Source of the DNA: Trichinella spiralis | Lineage: Eukaryota > Nematoda > Enoplea > Trichinellida > Trichinellidae | Reading direction: 5' to 3' | Length of the DNA stretch: 64,000 nt | NCBI GenBank assembly: GCA_000181795.3 | Contig: CM012953.1 | Coordinates: forward strand, 1,090,542-1,154,541 | Part shown: in pieces, positions 49,091 through 61,800 of the stretch | Numbering within the stretch: the first letter of the stretch is position 1 | Layout of the letters: the number at the start of each line of letters is the position of its first letter | Made by a program: the position numbers and the translations under genes | The notes under the pieces: model-generated | The model's database searches: none | Told to the model about the DNA's origin: nothing | The model's input: the letters and a program-made list of their open reading frames with translations, nothing else

Positions 49091-50985
49091 CTAAACTCTA
49101 GAAACTTTTTCATTAATTTCTTGTCGACTAATGAAAAAACATGAAATCCAGTAAACGGCGTTGAAAAACAAAAAAAATAAAGGAAACATTATTCTTGAAT
49201 ATTTGTCGATGGATGACGGAGTGACGTGATGTAGCATGTGACGACGCAGTTTTGGTCGAGAGACAATTCGCATAGGCACTGGGCGAATTTGATTCATGTC
49301 ACAATCACATTCAAGCTGTGACATAGAGAGAGAAGGGCTCATATCGGCATTCGCAAAACGCTTAGCATTGGGTCGATATTGAGCTCTATTTTTTGCTGAA
49401 GAGGTATAAGGGTAATATGATGATCGGGGTGCAGATCCCTGTAAAGTGAAAAGGATTTATTAAAAAAATCAAATTAGTTATATTCATCAAGGAATAATCA
49501 TGCGTGACACTTTCATATTAAAACATTTTGCTAATTCATAAGATTCATCATTTTATACTTTATTTGATTCATTAAGAAACAGATTTTTTTTCTGCTTGCT
49601 GGCTGATAAGATACGCTAAGCTTATATTAAGTGGACAATAAAAAACAAATTTATTTTATAAAATGTTGAAGCTTCTGCTTTTCATAAATCAAAATTACAC
49701 ATTTTCAAAAGTTATAAAAATATTTTGTAAACAATTTTTTTTCATTAAAAAGCAGCTAATTGTTTAAACGTTAATTAAGCAGTAACTATATATCGATTGT
49801 TGATAATTGTGAAAATAATAATGATAATAATTGAAGCAAATTATAAGAAGAAATAGATGAAGCAGCAACTTACAGAAGATACGAAAGATGCCATCATTGG
49901 ATCGGCAGATGATAAAATCCCAGAAGAAGACAAAGGTGGAGGCATATGTTGAACAGTTTGTTGCTGCTTTCGGCGTTCTTGTTTCATTTTAACTTTTTTG
50001 TTCAAGTAACTAACGGCAGCATATTCAATCAATGAAGCAAAGACCATAACAAAACATGTCCCCAAATATATATCTATAGCTTTTATGTAAGATACTTTTG
50101 GCAAGCTTGCATTAGTAGTGGTCATTAGTGTAGTCATTGTTAACACTGTTGTAACACCAAGAGCAACACGAGCAGGTGATGCATCACGATGAATCCAAAA
50201 TGAGACCCAAGAAATGATGACAATCAGCATTGAAGGAATGTATATTTGCATCATATAAAATCCAATGTTACGCACGAAAACAAATTTTACATGGAGTCGG
50301 GAATAATTGCCTTAAATTAAAATTTTTGAAACAAACAAATTCACTATTTTATTGCTTTACATGATAAGTTTGTGTTATTTTAAAGAAAACTATTACTATA
50401 ATCTACATTTATTATTCATAGATGAATAAGTTAAAAGAAAAACATTTTACCTGTACTTAATGTTATTGTTCTATTCTTCATTGTAAAATGTGCCACATAA
50501 AATTGTGGTAAAAATACTTCGTCCATTGTTACAGTTTTGTTTTCAAGCCATCTATATTTTGTGTCTGCTTCAGAATAACCGTCTATAAAATGAGAACAGA
50601 AGTGTGTCACTGAAAAAATCTGATGCTACTTTGTTGCCAGCTTTTTTTGTGCTTCAACAATGTACAAAGCGAGCAGGGTGGAGGTAAACAAAAGTGAATA
50701 CCGCGTTCAGCGGTTTACGAGCATTAAAAATGGGAAAAATATCATCACCAAAACTACCGTCTTACTGTAAACAGCGCTGAAACAGAACTAATTTTCTTAT
50801 TCTCAGGATTTGACGTTACTGTGCAATATTCAACTGGTGCACCACAAAGTGATAAAATAAAAACGAAATCTACAATGCATGTGTCTAATTGTTTCTACTT
50901 ACAGCTTTCAATTTCCAAGGTGCATTCTTGGGAATCCAAAGGAAACAAATGTAGCAACATTGGACAAGATGCAGTTACAGTTAAT
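49091..50985 (-). CDS. unc-49: unc-49 Cys-loop exon and B-type cassette, copy 1
   Basis: Cys-loop exon 50903-50985 followed by B cassette exons 50451-50582, 49874-50310 and 49091-49438. Near-identical to copy 2 (54721-56619). The upstream ligand-binding exons are not present on this side of the gap, so by itself this copy would lack an N-terminus, in keeping with a contig overlap. Confidence 0.85.
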
Positions 50986-51040
50986 CTTAAATATTAAATT
51001 GTAGTGTTGTTGATTTCACATAAAAATAAGAACAGATAAA

Positions 51041-51158
51041 NNNNNNNNNNNNNNNNNNNNNNNNNNNNNNNNNNNNNNNNNNNNNNNNNNNNNNNNNNNN
51101 NNNNNNNNNNNNNNNNNNNNNNNNNNNNNNNNNNNNNNNNNNNNNNNNNNNNNNNNNN
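51041..51158. other. Assembly gap (118 N)
   Basis: Runs of N join the end of copy 1 to the start of copy 2 of the 5.5-kb block. The gap size is an assembler estimate. Confidence 1.
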
Positions 51159-52653
51159 ACTGAAAAATTACCACCCCAAAGGATGTGATCCTTTTCGCCT
51201 ATGCGAGCTTTATTTCAATTTACGATAATTTCCAATTTTATTGACAATCACGTCTTATTGATTTTTATAATATATCTGTTGCAGGCCAAGTCCATCGCAA
51301 TTGGTGTACACACAGGCGGCCATTCAGTTACTCTGTTAATTTTTGATTTATAATTTTGCTTTTTAAATAAAATTTTACTTCTGTACTGTTTGTTGTTACT
51401 AATATACTTTTAATTTCTACTTTAAAATTTTTTATATTCTGAAAAATAACTTTTATTGGTTTATACTTTATTCCACTATAATGCATAAGTGTTGTTCTTT
51501 TTGTTTTACTGGTGTATTTCAACTTGTATACGTTGCCACTATAAATAAGTTACTCAGTATGACAACAAGTTTTGCACAATCTGGTAGCATCACCCATTTA
51601 GAATAAATCAGATACAAAAGTAGAAAAAACAAAGCAGATGAAACAAAATTTTTTTCTTTCGTAACTTTAAATAGTGAAAATGCAAATTTGACCTTTTCAT
51701 CACTTGTTTCTCAACATGAATTTGGCCTTTTCATCGATTGTAAATGAATTATATCTTTTGCCGGCATACTGCTAATTGTTCAGGTAAATTCTTAATTTTC
51801 CCACATTTCAACATAATATTTAAAAGTGAGTTCAACAATTGGCTGAAAGGCTGCATGAATATTGTACGGTTGGCAAAGCTTTTATTTGGAAATGGCGATG
51901 TCATGGAGACTTCGCATAGCCTGTCACTTCTGCCATAAAATTTGTTTTTTCACCGATTGCCAAACCTATGTAATAAAATGGACTAAAAGAATGGAGCTTG
52001 AATTATCAGGAACCACTAAAATATGGCGTTTTTATATAATAATATATTTTAAATTGCTTTTAAACTATTGTTGTGGTATAAAATTGTCTATTCAGACGGA
52101 AAACACACGAAAATTGACTAATAGTACAGTAATAGTAACAGATAATCAAGTTGAATAACACACGTATTCGCTGTCGGCAGAATTTTTTCATCAGATACAT
52201 CGCGTAGATTATTTGTTCAATAAAAGTCAAGTGATGTGGATATTTTATGCTAAACAATTGGAACAAGCAAAAGATAGAACTGAAAACCGTGGGAACTGCA
52301 TGACATTTGAGATATAAAACCCAGTTTGAAGCAGTTAAGTCTGGCAAATATTTCCTGTTTTATCAAGATACAAACTCACTTACTAATTTACCATTTTTTG
52401 TGTTCTATTTGTTAATTTTTTATTACCACATTTTATATAGTGTTTCACTTTGGTACAATAAAATACACAACAGCAATTGAAATTGTTCTTAAAAATGCTA
52501 CTAATTAAAAAGCATAGAATGCGCAAGTTTATTGTATGCAAAAATTGAAATGCAATGTTTATTTGTACAAAATGATGAGAATATTTGAGCAATACGATAC
52601 CTATTCATGATGTTGTGTAATTATCATGTGACCATTTGTTCAACAAGTGTTTG

Positions 52654-54236
52654 TCAAAGTCGTCCGCTGTGCTTCAATAAAATACTCCAATATAAAAGGT
52701 TGAATACCAAAAAAATAGAAGGAAATATTATTCTTGCGTATTTATCAATGTCGCTAGAAGAGCAGCAATGATGGTTTCGGAATTTTTTTGTTGACAGTTT
52801 TTTAAATGAATTCAAAGAATGCCGTTGAAATCTCGGATATTTCGGTATCGTTGTAGTGGACTGTGGAATTGCAAACGGATCTACCGGATGCATCCATGTT
52901 GATGCATTTAACGACTGAAGAGAAACAAAATTATTATTTTATTTTCTAACCGAATAAATTGAATAAATAAATTTTACTCACCGTCGTGCTAGTCAGCTTG
53001 TCGCATTCACATGGCAGTTCCTCAGTTGTATTCAGTTGGCAAGATGTACTACCTAATTGCCATGGATTCGGAGATGTTTCATGCATTGGAGGTGGTAGAC
53101 GATTCAGAGGTGTGAGCAATGAAGGACCTGCAGACATTTGAGCGTCTTCTTGTGCGACTTTTGCAAAAGCGTCTTCAATTTTTTTCTGTTTCTTTCTTTT
53201 GTCTTTGTAAGTGACAAAAGCATATTCAATAAGTGCACAAAATACCATTACGTAGCAGAAACCAAGATATATGTCTACAGCTTTGACGTAGCTTACTTTC
53301 GGCAACTGCCCATTAGTTGTGGTCATCAGTGTCGTCATAGTCAAAACTGTCATAATTCCTAATGTAACTCTAGCCGGAGCTGATTCACGACTTATCCAAA
53401 ATGAAACCCATGAGATCATTACTACCATAAGAGCTGGTTGATAAATCTGTACCCAGTAGAAACTTAAATTTCGAGAAAATGTCAAATGACAGGTTAACCT
53501 GGAATAATCACCTAAAAATGAAATGATTACTTTATAACATTTAATATTTAAAAAATCGTTACTTTTAGTTAAGCATATTTTAATATACACTGCATAATGC
53601 ACAATTTTTAGGTTATTGCTTCCAACAGGACTAATATTTAAACACATCACAATGAAAGCGTATTGATTATACAACATTACAAATAATGTTATCTTTAATA
53701 CTGAATCAGAAATGGCAAATGAAATACGAATTATTAATCATGACACATTTGATAATTTAAGCCTGTTGATAAATGTCATATTGATGAACTTCATTTCTTA
53801 TTAGTAGTTGTTATTAGTTTCATAATATTTCTGTTGGTGATGGTGTCGCTTTCCATTCAAAAAACTACCAATAAATTGTTATTAAAAAAGAAAAGCAAAG
53901 ATATAAATGAAAATGCTTCATTTCTTCAGAAACAAAATTGATTTAAATAGCAAAATTTCATTAAACTACTATTAAATTTTTTAACGTTACAAATAGATAA
54001 AATTAGCACCAATTTTTTAGCAGTAGTAAATTTTACGTGGTTAGCATTACATTAAGACTAAGCTATTTTTTCTTATTTTTGAATGTGTGAATTACCTGTA
54101 CTGAGCGTAATTTTTCGTTCAACTATGAATAAATCCTGTAGCTCAAACGTCGGTAGCTTACGAATTTCAGCATCAAATGTAACAGACTGGAATCCTTTCA
54201 GCCAAAACAATCTTATATCAGCATCAGAGTAACCAT
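52654..54236 (-). CDS. unc-49: UNC-49C-like GABA receptor channel cassette, copy 2
   Basis: Alternative 3' part of the unc-49 gene. Exons 54096-54236, 52982-53511 and 52654-52914 encode loop B (YGYSDADIRLFW), loop C (TLSTGDYSRL), M1 ([12 protein letters not shown]), M2 and M3. A long cytosolic loop follows and then M4 (IDKYARIIFPSIFLVFNLLYW). M2 reads [17 protein letters not shown]: Thr at 2' and Met at 6', where RDL-type channels have Ala and Thr. C. elegans UNC-49C is also reported to carry a critical M2 methionine tied to picrotoxin resistance. Entry is phase 1, so it can splice straight from the Cys-loop exon in place of the B cassette. Confidence 0.9.
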
Positions 54237-54720
54237 CTATGAAAAAACTATTTTTTATACGCAATACAAAAAATCGTAACTTTTTGTGAGCACCAGTTGA
54301 AAAAAGTATCTCTTTGGCATTTTATCAAATTATTATATATTCAAGAAAGATGTGACAGTTTACATTATAGAATATGAAATGCAACTTGATTGCCTTGTTA
54401 AATAATAAAATGGGCACCTCGAATATTCGAATTCTATTTTTAAATTCTATTATGCCAGTAATGATAGTATTCAAGCTTTCTTTTTAAATAATTCAATGGA
54501 GTAAATTTTATAAAGAGGAATAATAGATTCATATTCTACGGATTTAATCCCAATTTAGCACTTTTTCATAATATATAATACAGAAAAGTAAAACTTAGGC
54601 AATGAAGATGATTGTTCTTCGCAATGACAATAAGCTCGATAATAAGGATGAATTTTTCACAATTTTTAACGTCCTGAAATATGTTGAAAAAGACATAATC
54701 GGTGGTGAAAAACTTCTGCT

Positions 54721-56216
54721 CTAAACTCTAGAAACTTTTTCATTAATTTCTTGTCGACTAATGAAAAAACATGAAATCCAGTAAACGGCGTTGAAAAACA
54801 AAAAAAATAAAGGAAACATTATTCTTGAATATTTGTCGATGGATGACGGAGTGACGTGATGTAGCATGTGACGACGCAGTTTTGGTCGAGAGACAATTCG
54901 CATAGGCACTGGGCGAATTTGATTCATGTCACAATCACATTCAAGCTGTGACATAGAGAGAGAAGGGCTCATATCGGCATTCGCAAAACGCTTAGCATTG
55001 GGTCGATATTGAGCTCTATTTTTTGCTGAAGAGGTATAAGGGTAATATGATGATCGGGGTGCAGATCCCTGTAAAGTGAAAAGGATTTATTAAAAAAAAT
55101 CAAATTAGTTATATTCATCAAGGAATAATCATGCGTGACACTTTCATATTAAAACATTTTGCTAATTCATAAGATTCATCATTTTATACTTTATTTGATT
55201 CATTAAGAAACAGATTTTTTTTCTGCTTGCTAGCTGATAAGATACGCTAAGCTTATATTAAGTGGACAATAAAAAACAAATTTATTTTATAAAATGTTGA
55301 AGTTTCTGCTTTTCATAAATCAAAATTACACATTTTCAAAAGTTATAAAAATATTTTATAAACAATTTTTTTTCATTAAAAAGCAGCCAATTGCTTAAAC
55401 GTTAATTAAGCAGTAACTATATATCGATTATTGATAATTGTGAAAATAATAATAATAATAATATTTGAAGCAAATTATAAGAAGAAATAGATGAAGCAGC
55501 AACTTACAGAAGATACGAAAGATGCCATCATTGGATCGGCAGATGATAAAATCCCAGAAGAAGACAAAGGTGGAGGCATATGTTGAACAGTTTGTTGCTG
55601 CTTTCGGCGTTCTTGTTTCATTTTAACTTTTTTGTTCAAGTAACTAACGGCAGCATATTCAATCAATGAAGCAAAGACCATAACAAAACATGTCCCCAAA
55701 TATATATCTATAGCTTTTATGTAAGATACTTTTGGCAAGCTTGCATTAGTAGTGGTCATTAGTGTAGTCATTGTTAACACTGTTGTAACACCAAGAGCGA
55801 CACGAGCAGGTGATGCATCACGATGAATCCAAAATGAGACCCAAGAAATTATGACAATCAGCATTGAAGGAATGTATATTTGCATCATATAAAATCCAAT
55901 GTTACGCACGAAAACAAATTTTACATGGAGTCGGGAATAATTGCCTTAAATTAAAATTTTTGAAACAAACAAATTCACTATTTTATTGCTTTACATGATA
56001 AGTTTGTGCTATTTTAAAGAAAGCTGTTACTATAATCTACATTTATTATTCATAGATGAATAAGTTAAAAGAAAAACATTTTACCTGTACTTAATGTTAT
56101 TGTTCTATTCTTCATTGTAAAATGTGCCACATAAAATTGTGGTAAAAATACTTCGTCCATTGTTACAGTTTTGTTTTCAAGCCATCTATATTTTGTGTCT
56201 GCTTCAGAATAACCGT
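54721..56216 (-). CDS. unc-49: UNC-49B-like GABA receptor channel cassette, copy 2
   Basis: Exons 56085-56216, 55508-55944 and 54721-55068 follow the Cys-loop exon in phase. Loop B ([12 protein letters not shown]), the strand LPQFYVAHF, loop C (TLSTGNYSRL), M1 ([12 protein letters not shown]), M2 [17 protein letters not shown] (Ala 2', Thr 6', as in RDL), M3 ([17 protein letters not shown]) and M4 ([20 protein letters not shown]) are all intact. The Pro-Ala-Arg at the cytosolic end of M2 marks an anion channel. This is the likely GABA-binding, picrotoxin-sensitive subunit, in parallel with UNC-49B of C. elegans. The cytosolic loop has a basic Arg/Lys/Gln stretch. Confidence 0.92.
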
Positions 56217-56536
56217 CTATAAAATGAGAACAGAAGTGTGTCACTGAAAAAATCTGATGCTACTTTGTTGCCAGCTTTTTTTGTGCTTCAACAATGTACA
56301 AAGCGAGCAGGGTGGAGGTAAACAAAAGTGAATACCGCGTTCAGCGGTTTACGAGCATTAAAAATGGGAAAAATATCATCACCAAAACTACCGTCTTACT
56401 GTAAACAGCGCTGAAACAGAACTAATTTTCTTATTCTCAGGATTTGACGTTACTGTGCAATATTCAACTGGTGCACCACAAAGTGATAAAATAAAAACGA
56501 AATCTACAATGCATGTGTCTAATTGTTTCTACTTAC

Positions 56537-57668
56537 AGCTTTCAATTTCCAAGGTGCATTCTTGGGAATCCAAAGGAAACAAATGTAGCAACATTGGACA
56601 AGATGCAGTTACAGTTAATCTTAAATATTAAATTGTAGTGTTGTTGATTTCACATAAAAATAAGAACAGATAAAAAAAAATTCAATATTACTTACCTCTG
56701 ACTTGTGAGAACTTCACCACTGCCTTTTATTCGAAGAAAACTGTTATGAGTAGTAGCCGTGTGCATGTAGGATTTCTTTTCATTGGGAAAAAATGTATCT
56801 GGCACCCAAATATCTTTTGTGTATTCCCAACCTACGGTTAGTTCCTCCTTTGCACCGAGTCTTTTTATATTTAATCTGGGATCCATCCAATTTTGTCGAA
56901 GATAAAAATCAAGTGTGTAATCCTAAAAATAAATTATAATATATACAAATTGAAATACATAAAAAGCACTTAACAATACAAGTGATGAAATATGCAGGTA
57001 AAATAAATTTGATTCATTCATATAACTTGAAAAGTAATTGTATTATCTGTTTGTTGAAAATGTTATTTATATCAATAAAACTGCCAATCATGGAGTTTGA
57101 TAATTTAATTTTCAGAGAAAATAAAACTTTTTCATACAATTTACATGGTGTTCATGAAAGTACAACTCACCATTTCTACCTCTGATACAGCACTTATACT
57201 GGACACATGCATCGTTATGCCAACATCAACAGTTCGTCCTTAAAATTATGAGTTCGTATTTTTTAAGAAAACGTAAAAAATACAGAAATTATACCTCCAT
57301 AATTTGGTCGTAATCTTTTGTCATAGTAAGTTTTATTGACAAGGATGTTCAAAATGTGAGTAATATTTCTTGATAGCTCACTTACCCTGAAAAATGTCCA
57401 CTTGAATAAATTCAAATTTAATTCTTGCATAATTAGGGCAATTCTTAGAAATTCTTGTAAGCAGCATTTTAAAAAATATATACAGTTTTCAATAAATTTC
57501 GTTATAAAAAGGGTTAAATTTATATTTAATATTATTAAAATAGTATATTATTACTCTAAATAAATTTGAATTCATTCCTAAAATATTTGAATTCAATTCA
57601 TTTTCATTGATAAGCCAATAATTAAACTTACCCGTGAATTTCGGATGATGTATAACAATTAGAAACGT
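56537..57668 (-). CDS. unc-49: unc-49 shared ligand-binding exons (N-terminal half, 5' end missing)
   Basis: Exons 57632-57668, 57295-57386, 57171-57238, 56696-56922 and 56537-56619 encode the common extracellular half of the channel. Seen: SRNITHILNILVNKTYYDKR (family start), VDVGITMHVSSISAVSEVEM, loop D (DYTLDFYLRQNW), loop A (DIWVPDTFFPNEK), and the Cys-loop C-x13-C ([15 protein letters not shown]). The last exon ends IES in phase 1, where either cassette continues with YGYS. In C. elegans unc-49 the same kind of shared half is spliced to alternative A, B or C ends. The signal-peptide exon is not certain; one candidate is listed separately. UNC-49 is the inhibitory GABA receptor at body muscle. 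Confidence 0.93.
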
Positions 57669-58507
57669 CTGAGAAAACAAAACAAAAAATTATGGTTAAT
57701 AAAATTCGTTTTTTCTTCATTTAAAATTGCTTCCAAGATGCAAGAACTTGCGAAACTGCTCGTGGTAACAGCCGACGGTGATGTTCATAATAGAAATGTA
57801 AGCATTGTAATCAATCAAGACCCTTCTGATGCCAGCGTTGCTTTTCTTTATTGACAACATAAAAACCTAAAACAACAAATTAATCCTGCTCAGCTTCCTT
57901 ATGAAAAGAATCAAGCGAACGACAATATGATTGAGAATTAGTGCATTAAAGTTTTATGCGACAGGTGTAGCATATCTCTGAAATGTAATATTCAATTTTT
58001 CACAAATCGCACGAATATGAACACGAATAAATTAGAACAAACAAAGCAAGAAAAACATGAAATTATTTCACATGAAATGATCAACTGCCATAATTATCAG
58101 TTTCAGGAAGTTTCCTCAACTGCTACAGTTAATACAATAACACTGACAAACAGTAACTGTTAGTATTATTTAATAAAGGGCAAATAGATTAGTGAGCAAC
58201 TGATATAAGTATACGAAAGCAAAAGTGCATATCTGCTGGTAAAAATATATCATGCTCATGAGGTGGATAATTCTTTCAATAAGCTACACTAAGCTCTTGC
58301 CAATTTCAAAAAGGATATCACAGATATTCCAGTAGACGGATCATTTCATATGGGTAATTTCAGCTCATTTGGAAAATGACAAATAAATCTATGAATACAT
58401 TTCTCATTATTAAACCGGAAACCATTAGTTGAAAAATTAGTAAAACTTGAAGCGGTAAACAAGAGCTTTTGAAACAGATGAAGGCGTTGCAAAATCACAA
58501 CTATCTT

Positions 58508-58594
58508 CCGATTTATATTGAACGATTGATTCAGCAAAGCGCAAATAATTGAAATGAGTAAGCAACGCCGGCCGGCAGAGGTGGATTTATTCAT
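58508..58594 (-). CDS. Candidate unc-49 signal-peptide exon
   Basis: An ATG-started minus-strand frame whose product begins MNKSTSAGRRCLLISIICAL and continues LNQSF; it has a basic N-terminus and a hydrophobic core, as a signal peptide should. It lies about 0.9 kb upstream of the first sure unc-49 exon. The donor is not fixed (a GTTGTG at about 58505 is possible), so the end given is approximate. It could equally be chance. Confidence 0.3.
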
Positions 58595-58746
58595 TCTAGC
58601 CAATTTCCAAGAAAGAGAATGTCAAATCAAATTTATGCAGCATTTAAGTAGTGCTTGATTCTTTCTTTCCACAAGCGCACTCTGGCGACCAAAGCCGTTC
58701 ACCAGACCTCTCTAACCGCTTAGCATATTATTATGGGGGACAAGAT

Positions 58747-58810
58747 GTATTCTCCCTTTCTCTCTTTTCTCCCTCTCTTGCTTTCATTCTTTTTTTATCA
58801 CTTTTTTCTT
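58747..58810. repeat. Polypyrimidine tract, ~60 nt
   Basis: Almost pure C/T on the plus strand (TTCTCCCTTTCTCTC and onward), bordered by AT-rich sequence, near the presumed unc-49 5' region. Such tracts can form triplex DNA or act as GAGA-type promoter elements. Confidence 0.7.
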
Positions 58811-61800
58811 AAATTAAATTTTCCATGCACAAATTACGCTGTCATCGCTTTGGCAATTTTTAAGAACAATTCTTTGAATTGACTGATAGCACGGCATTTG
58901 CATTTTGCCAATAATAATTTCAGAAAATAATACCCCATCAGTCATGGCAGAGGTTCGTGAAAAATGTTCTTCAATGCTTGTGGATCAATCATTGATTTGA
59001 GCCGAAAAGAAAATTGGACAAAACGTCAGTTGGACAAAATTACAGAATTGATTTTCGGTATAAGAAGAAGTGATGTTTTCATAATTAATAACCTCTTCCA
59101 AAGGCAAAAAACATTTCATTATACAGTCCATCTTTTTGGTATTAATACTACTTTGAAATTATTGATAATGCTTTTCAATTAAACACAACATGCAACAAAA
59201 TCAAAAAAGGAAGATTACATCGATTAAAGTTTAAAATCTTTTATGCACTAGCATTTTTTGCATTTATTATCAATTTCTTGAGTTTTGACAAGAATGTTAT
59301 ATTAAAATTTGTTCATGATGATTTTTTGTGCATGCATAACAGTATGCATGTTGTGCAGTTTTCTTCGCTTGATATTAAAAGTTCAGAATACATGAACAAT
59401 ATTAAAGAAAACCTATGGGAATTAATATTAATATAAAAGTAAATTCAATTTTAAAATTATTTATTGCTGCATAAGATAAATTTGTTGATTATATACATCA
59501 ATGAAACGATGCAAATATGAAAAACTGCCCTCCTCCAAAGCAAAGTTGAGTATATAGACAGTTGTTTAAATGAACACATGACAGCTTTGCCATATACCTG
59601 ACTATCGTGTTCAGTGAGAAACAGCTGCTAATTATTTAGAAACAATGACAAAGTATTCATTCACTGGCTATTGCAAAAGCGGCGAAACCAAGTTGCGCAT
59701 TTCAAAGCTATATTGACAAATAGATAATTCCAACACCAACAATCTGAACATGAAACACTTTACCATGTTGTCATATAAGCTGAAGATAAATGCTTTGATT
59801 TTTCAGATATTTTCTTTGTAAACATGATTGACTATGTAACTGATATTAAATAACCAACTGCATATGCTTTGTTGTTTATTATTAAACTATACTTTGTTAA
59901 GTTCGTTTTTTTCTGCAAAATTTGAAAAGTGAATTAACAGAAGAACCTCTTGATTTTTTTCCATTATAACAAATTTACTTCTCCTAGTATAAAATTGCAT
60001 TTCTTCTTTTCGCATTTTTCTACTTTATTGCATATGATGAATAATTTGTAAATTATTTTACTTGCAATAATTACATTGCTTCATTAAATTTCATATGACA
60101 TGGTTCAGCAATCAACTGATAAATTGGTAATAATTGAGCAAGATTTTATTGTGATGATTATTATTAAATGGCGCTTTAGAAAATTCAATTTTTCAAATTT
60201 TATTAAATTCTTGTTCTAATATAAAATTTTAATTTCATCCAATGCACATCAATTGATTCAAATTGTCCTTTTACACGCCAATTCACTTTTTTTCAAAGAT
60301 TATTGATTACCACTTTAGATTATTTTTTTGGTATTTTTATTTTATCAGGGTAAAGAAGTTTTTATTAACAGATTTCAGTTTCAAAAAAAATGCGTTAAAA
60401 TAATTCAAAATTAAATTTCGCTCAATTTCTTGTCTTATATTTAATATTTGTAATTGTTTCAAAAATATCAAACAGAGAAAAAGATATTTTTAAATGGAAT
60501 TTATTTAGAAAAAACTTTAGTTGTTGAAATAGCAATTTTAAAAAGTATCAATGAAGGGTAAAATTTAAAGCCAAAAATTTGCTTCCATTTTACATAACAT
60601 TAAATTACATGGACATTCAATTATTGATTGATTACTGACTAAATTATTTGCACAAATGTAAGCCAACAATGAAAATATTTTCTGAAAAAAAAAAGAAAAA
60701 CAAAGAAACTCAACAACTGTCGAACAAAGTGTTCTATTGGAAAATTGATAATTCTTTGTTTAAATAATTAAATAAAGTTACATTGTAATATATATAGTAG
60801 GGGTACTAAAAAATCACAACTTGCAGTTGTAGATTATTATTATTATTAAATTGATTATGAATCTCGATTGTTTTCTTAAAATTTAAAATGGAAGATTTCA
60901 GCAAAGATTCATCTGAGAAAAGGAGAAATCTTTCCTATATTTGACATCGACTCATTTTCAAAATGACATTAGCTGTCGCCAAGTTCAGACACTTGAAGTA
61001 GTGGTGAAATTTTCACAAAATTCGATCATTTCCTTCAGCTTAAGTGGAAAATAACCATATATCATAGTTATGAATATATTTCTTGGAACTCCCCTCGGGG
61101 AAATGTAGAAAGAAGTGTTGAACGACACCGATGACTTTCACTCTCTTATTCTCAGAGGAAATGAAATGCAAAATTCCGAATCATTTAGCACATTTTCAAA
61201 GTACATGATATAAAAACAGAAATATTAGAAACTTCTTCAAAAAAACAATAGAAATATCAGGGAACAAATATAATCTGCATAAATCATTTTTATGTGTCCA
61301 GTTTATGTCTTCATAAATATCCGAAAAATGCTTTCATCGAACTCTTTACTGCATTTTTAATCAAATAATTTTAAAACTATTTATTATTTCAAAATTAAAA
61401 TTGTACTTCTTTATCTTATTGCTCATTAAAATACACATAAATCAAACTTTAAAAAATGCGTGAATTTAAAACTTAACAAAAATAAAAGCTTTTGTAAAAA
61501 TGCTAATTCCACAAATTAATACTACTTCATTTGTTTTATTATCAAAAATTGTATTATTAAACTATTTTTCATTAATTTGTACTGTAATTTAAATTAATAT
61601 TTTACAAAAAACAAAACAATGCTTGATAGAGGAGACTTACAAAAATTGGACAATTTCGAAATTGACGTTTCTATAACTGCTTGAAGGAAACGAAATTTAG
61701 TGAAAGAACAAATTTGCAAATTTAATTTTTGCCAAACTAAACCTCGTCTGTCAGTGATTCCCGACAAGTGGCAAAGTGAACAATTGACTGATGCAAAGTG

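Larger units (their letters stand above)
45526..51040. repeat. Copy 1 of a ~5.5-kb near-identical block
   Basis: Aligns end to end with 51159-56674 at an offset of 5,633-5,634 nt and close to 99% identity by eye, the changes being scattered substitutions and small indels. It ends exactly at the 118-N gap. It holds a second version of the unc-49 Cys-loop exon and both cassettes. Most likely an unmerged contig end. Confidence 0.95.
51159..56674. repeat. Copy 2 of the ~5.5-kb near-identical block
   Basis: Starts with the first base after the gap. Its homologue at 45526 lies inside continuous sequence, while the homologue of its right end (56674) is the last base before the gap. This is the geometry of two overlapping contigs placed side by side. 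Confidence 0.95.

Noticed and set aside
45526-56674. A true tandem duplication giving four unc-49 cassettes
   Set aside because: Copy ends fall exactly on the two sides of the N gap and the identity is allelic in level; a contig overlap explains it more simply. It stays open to read-depth testing.
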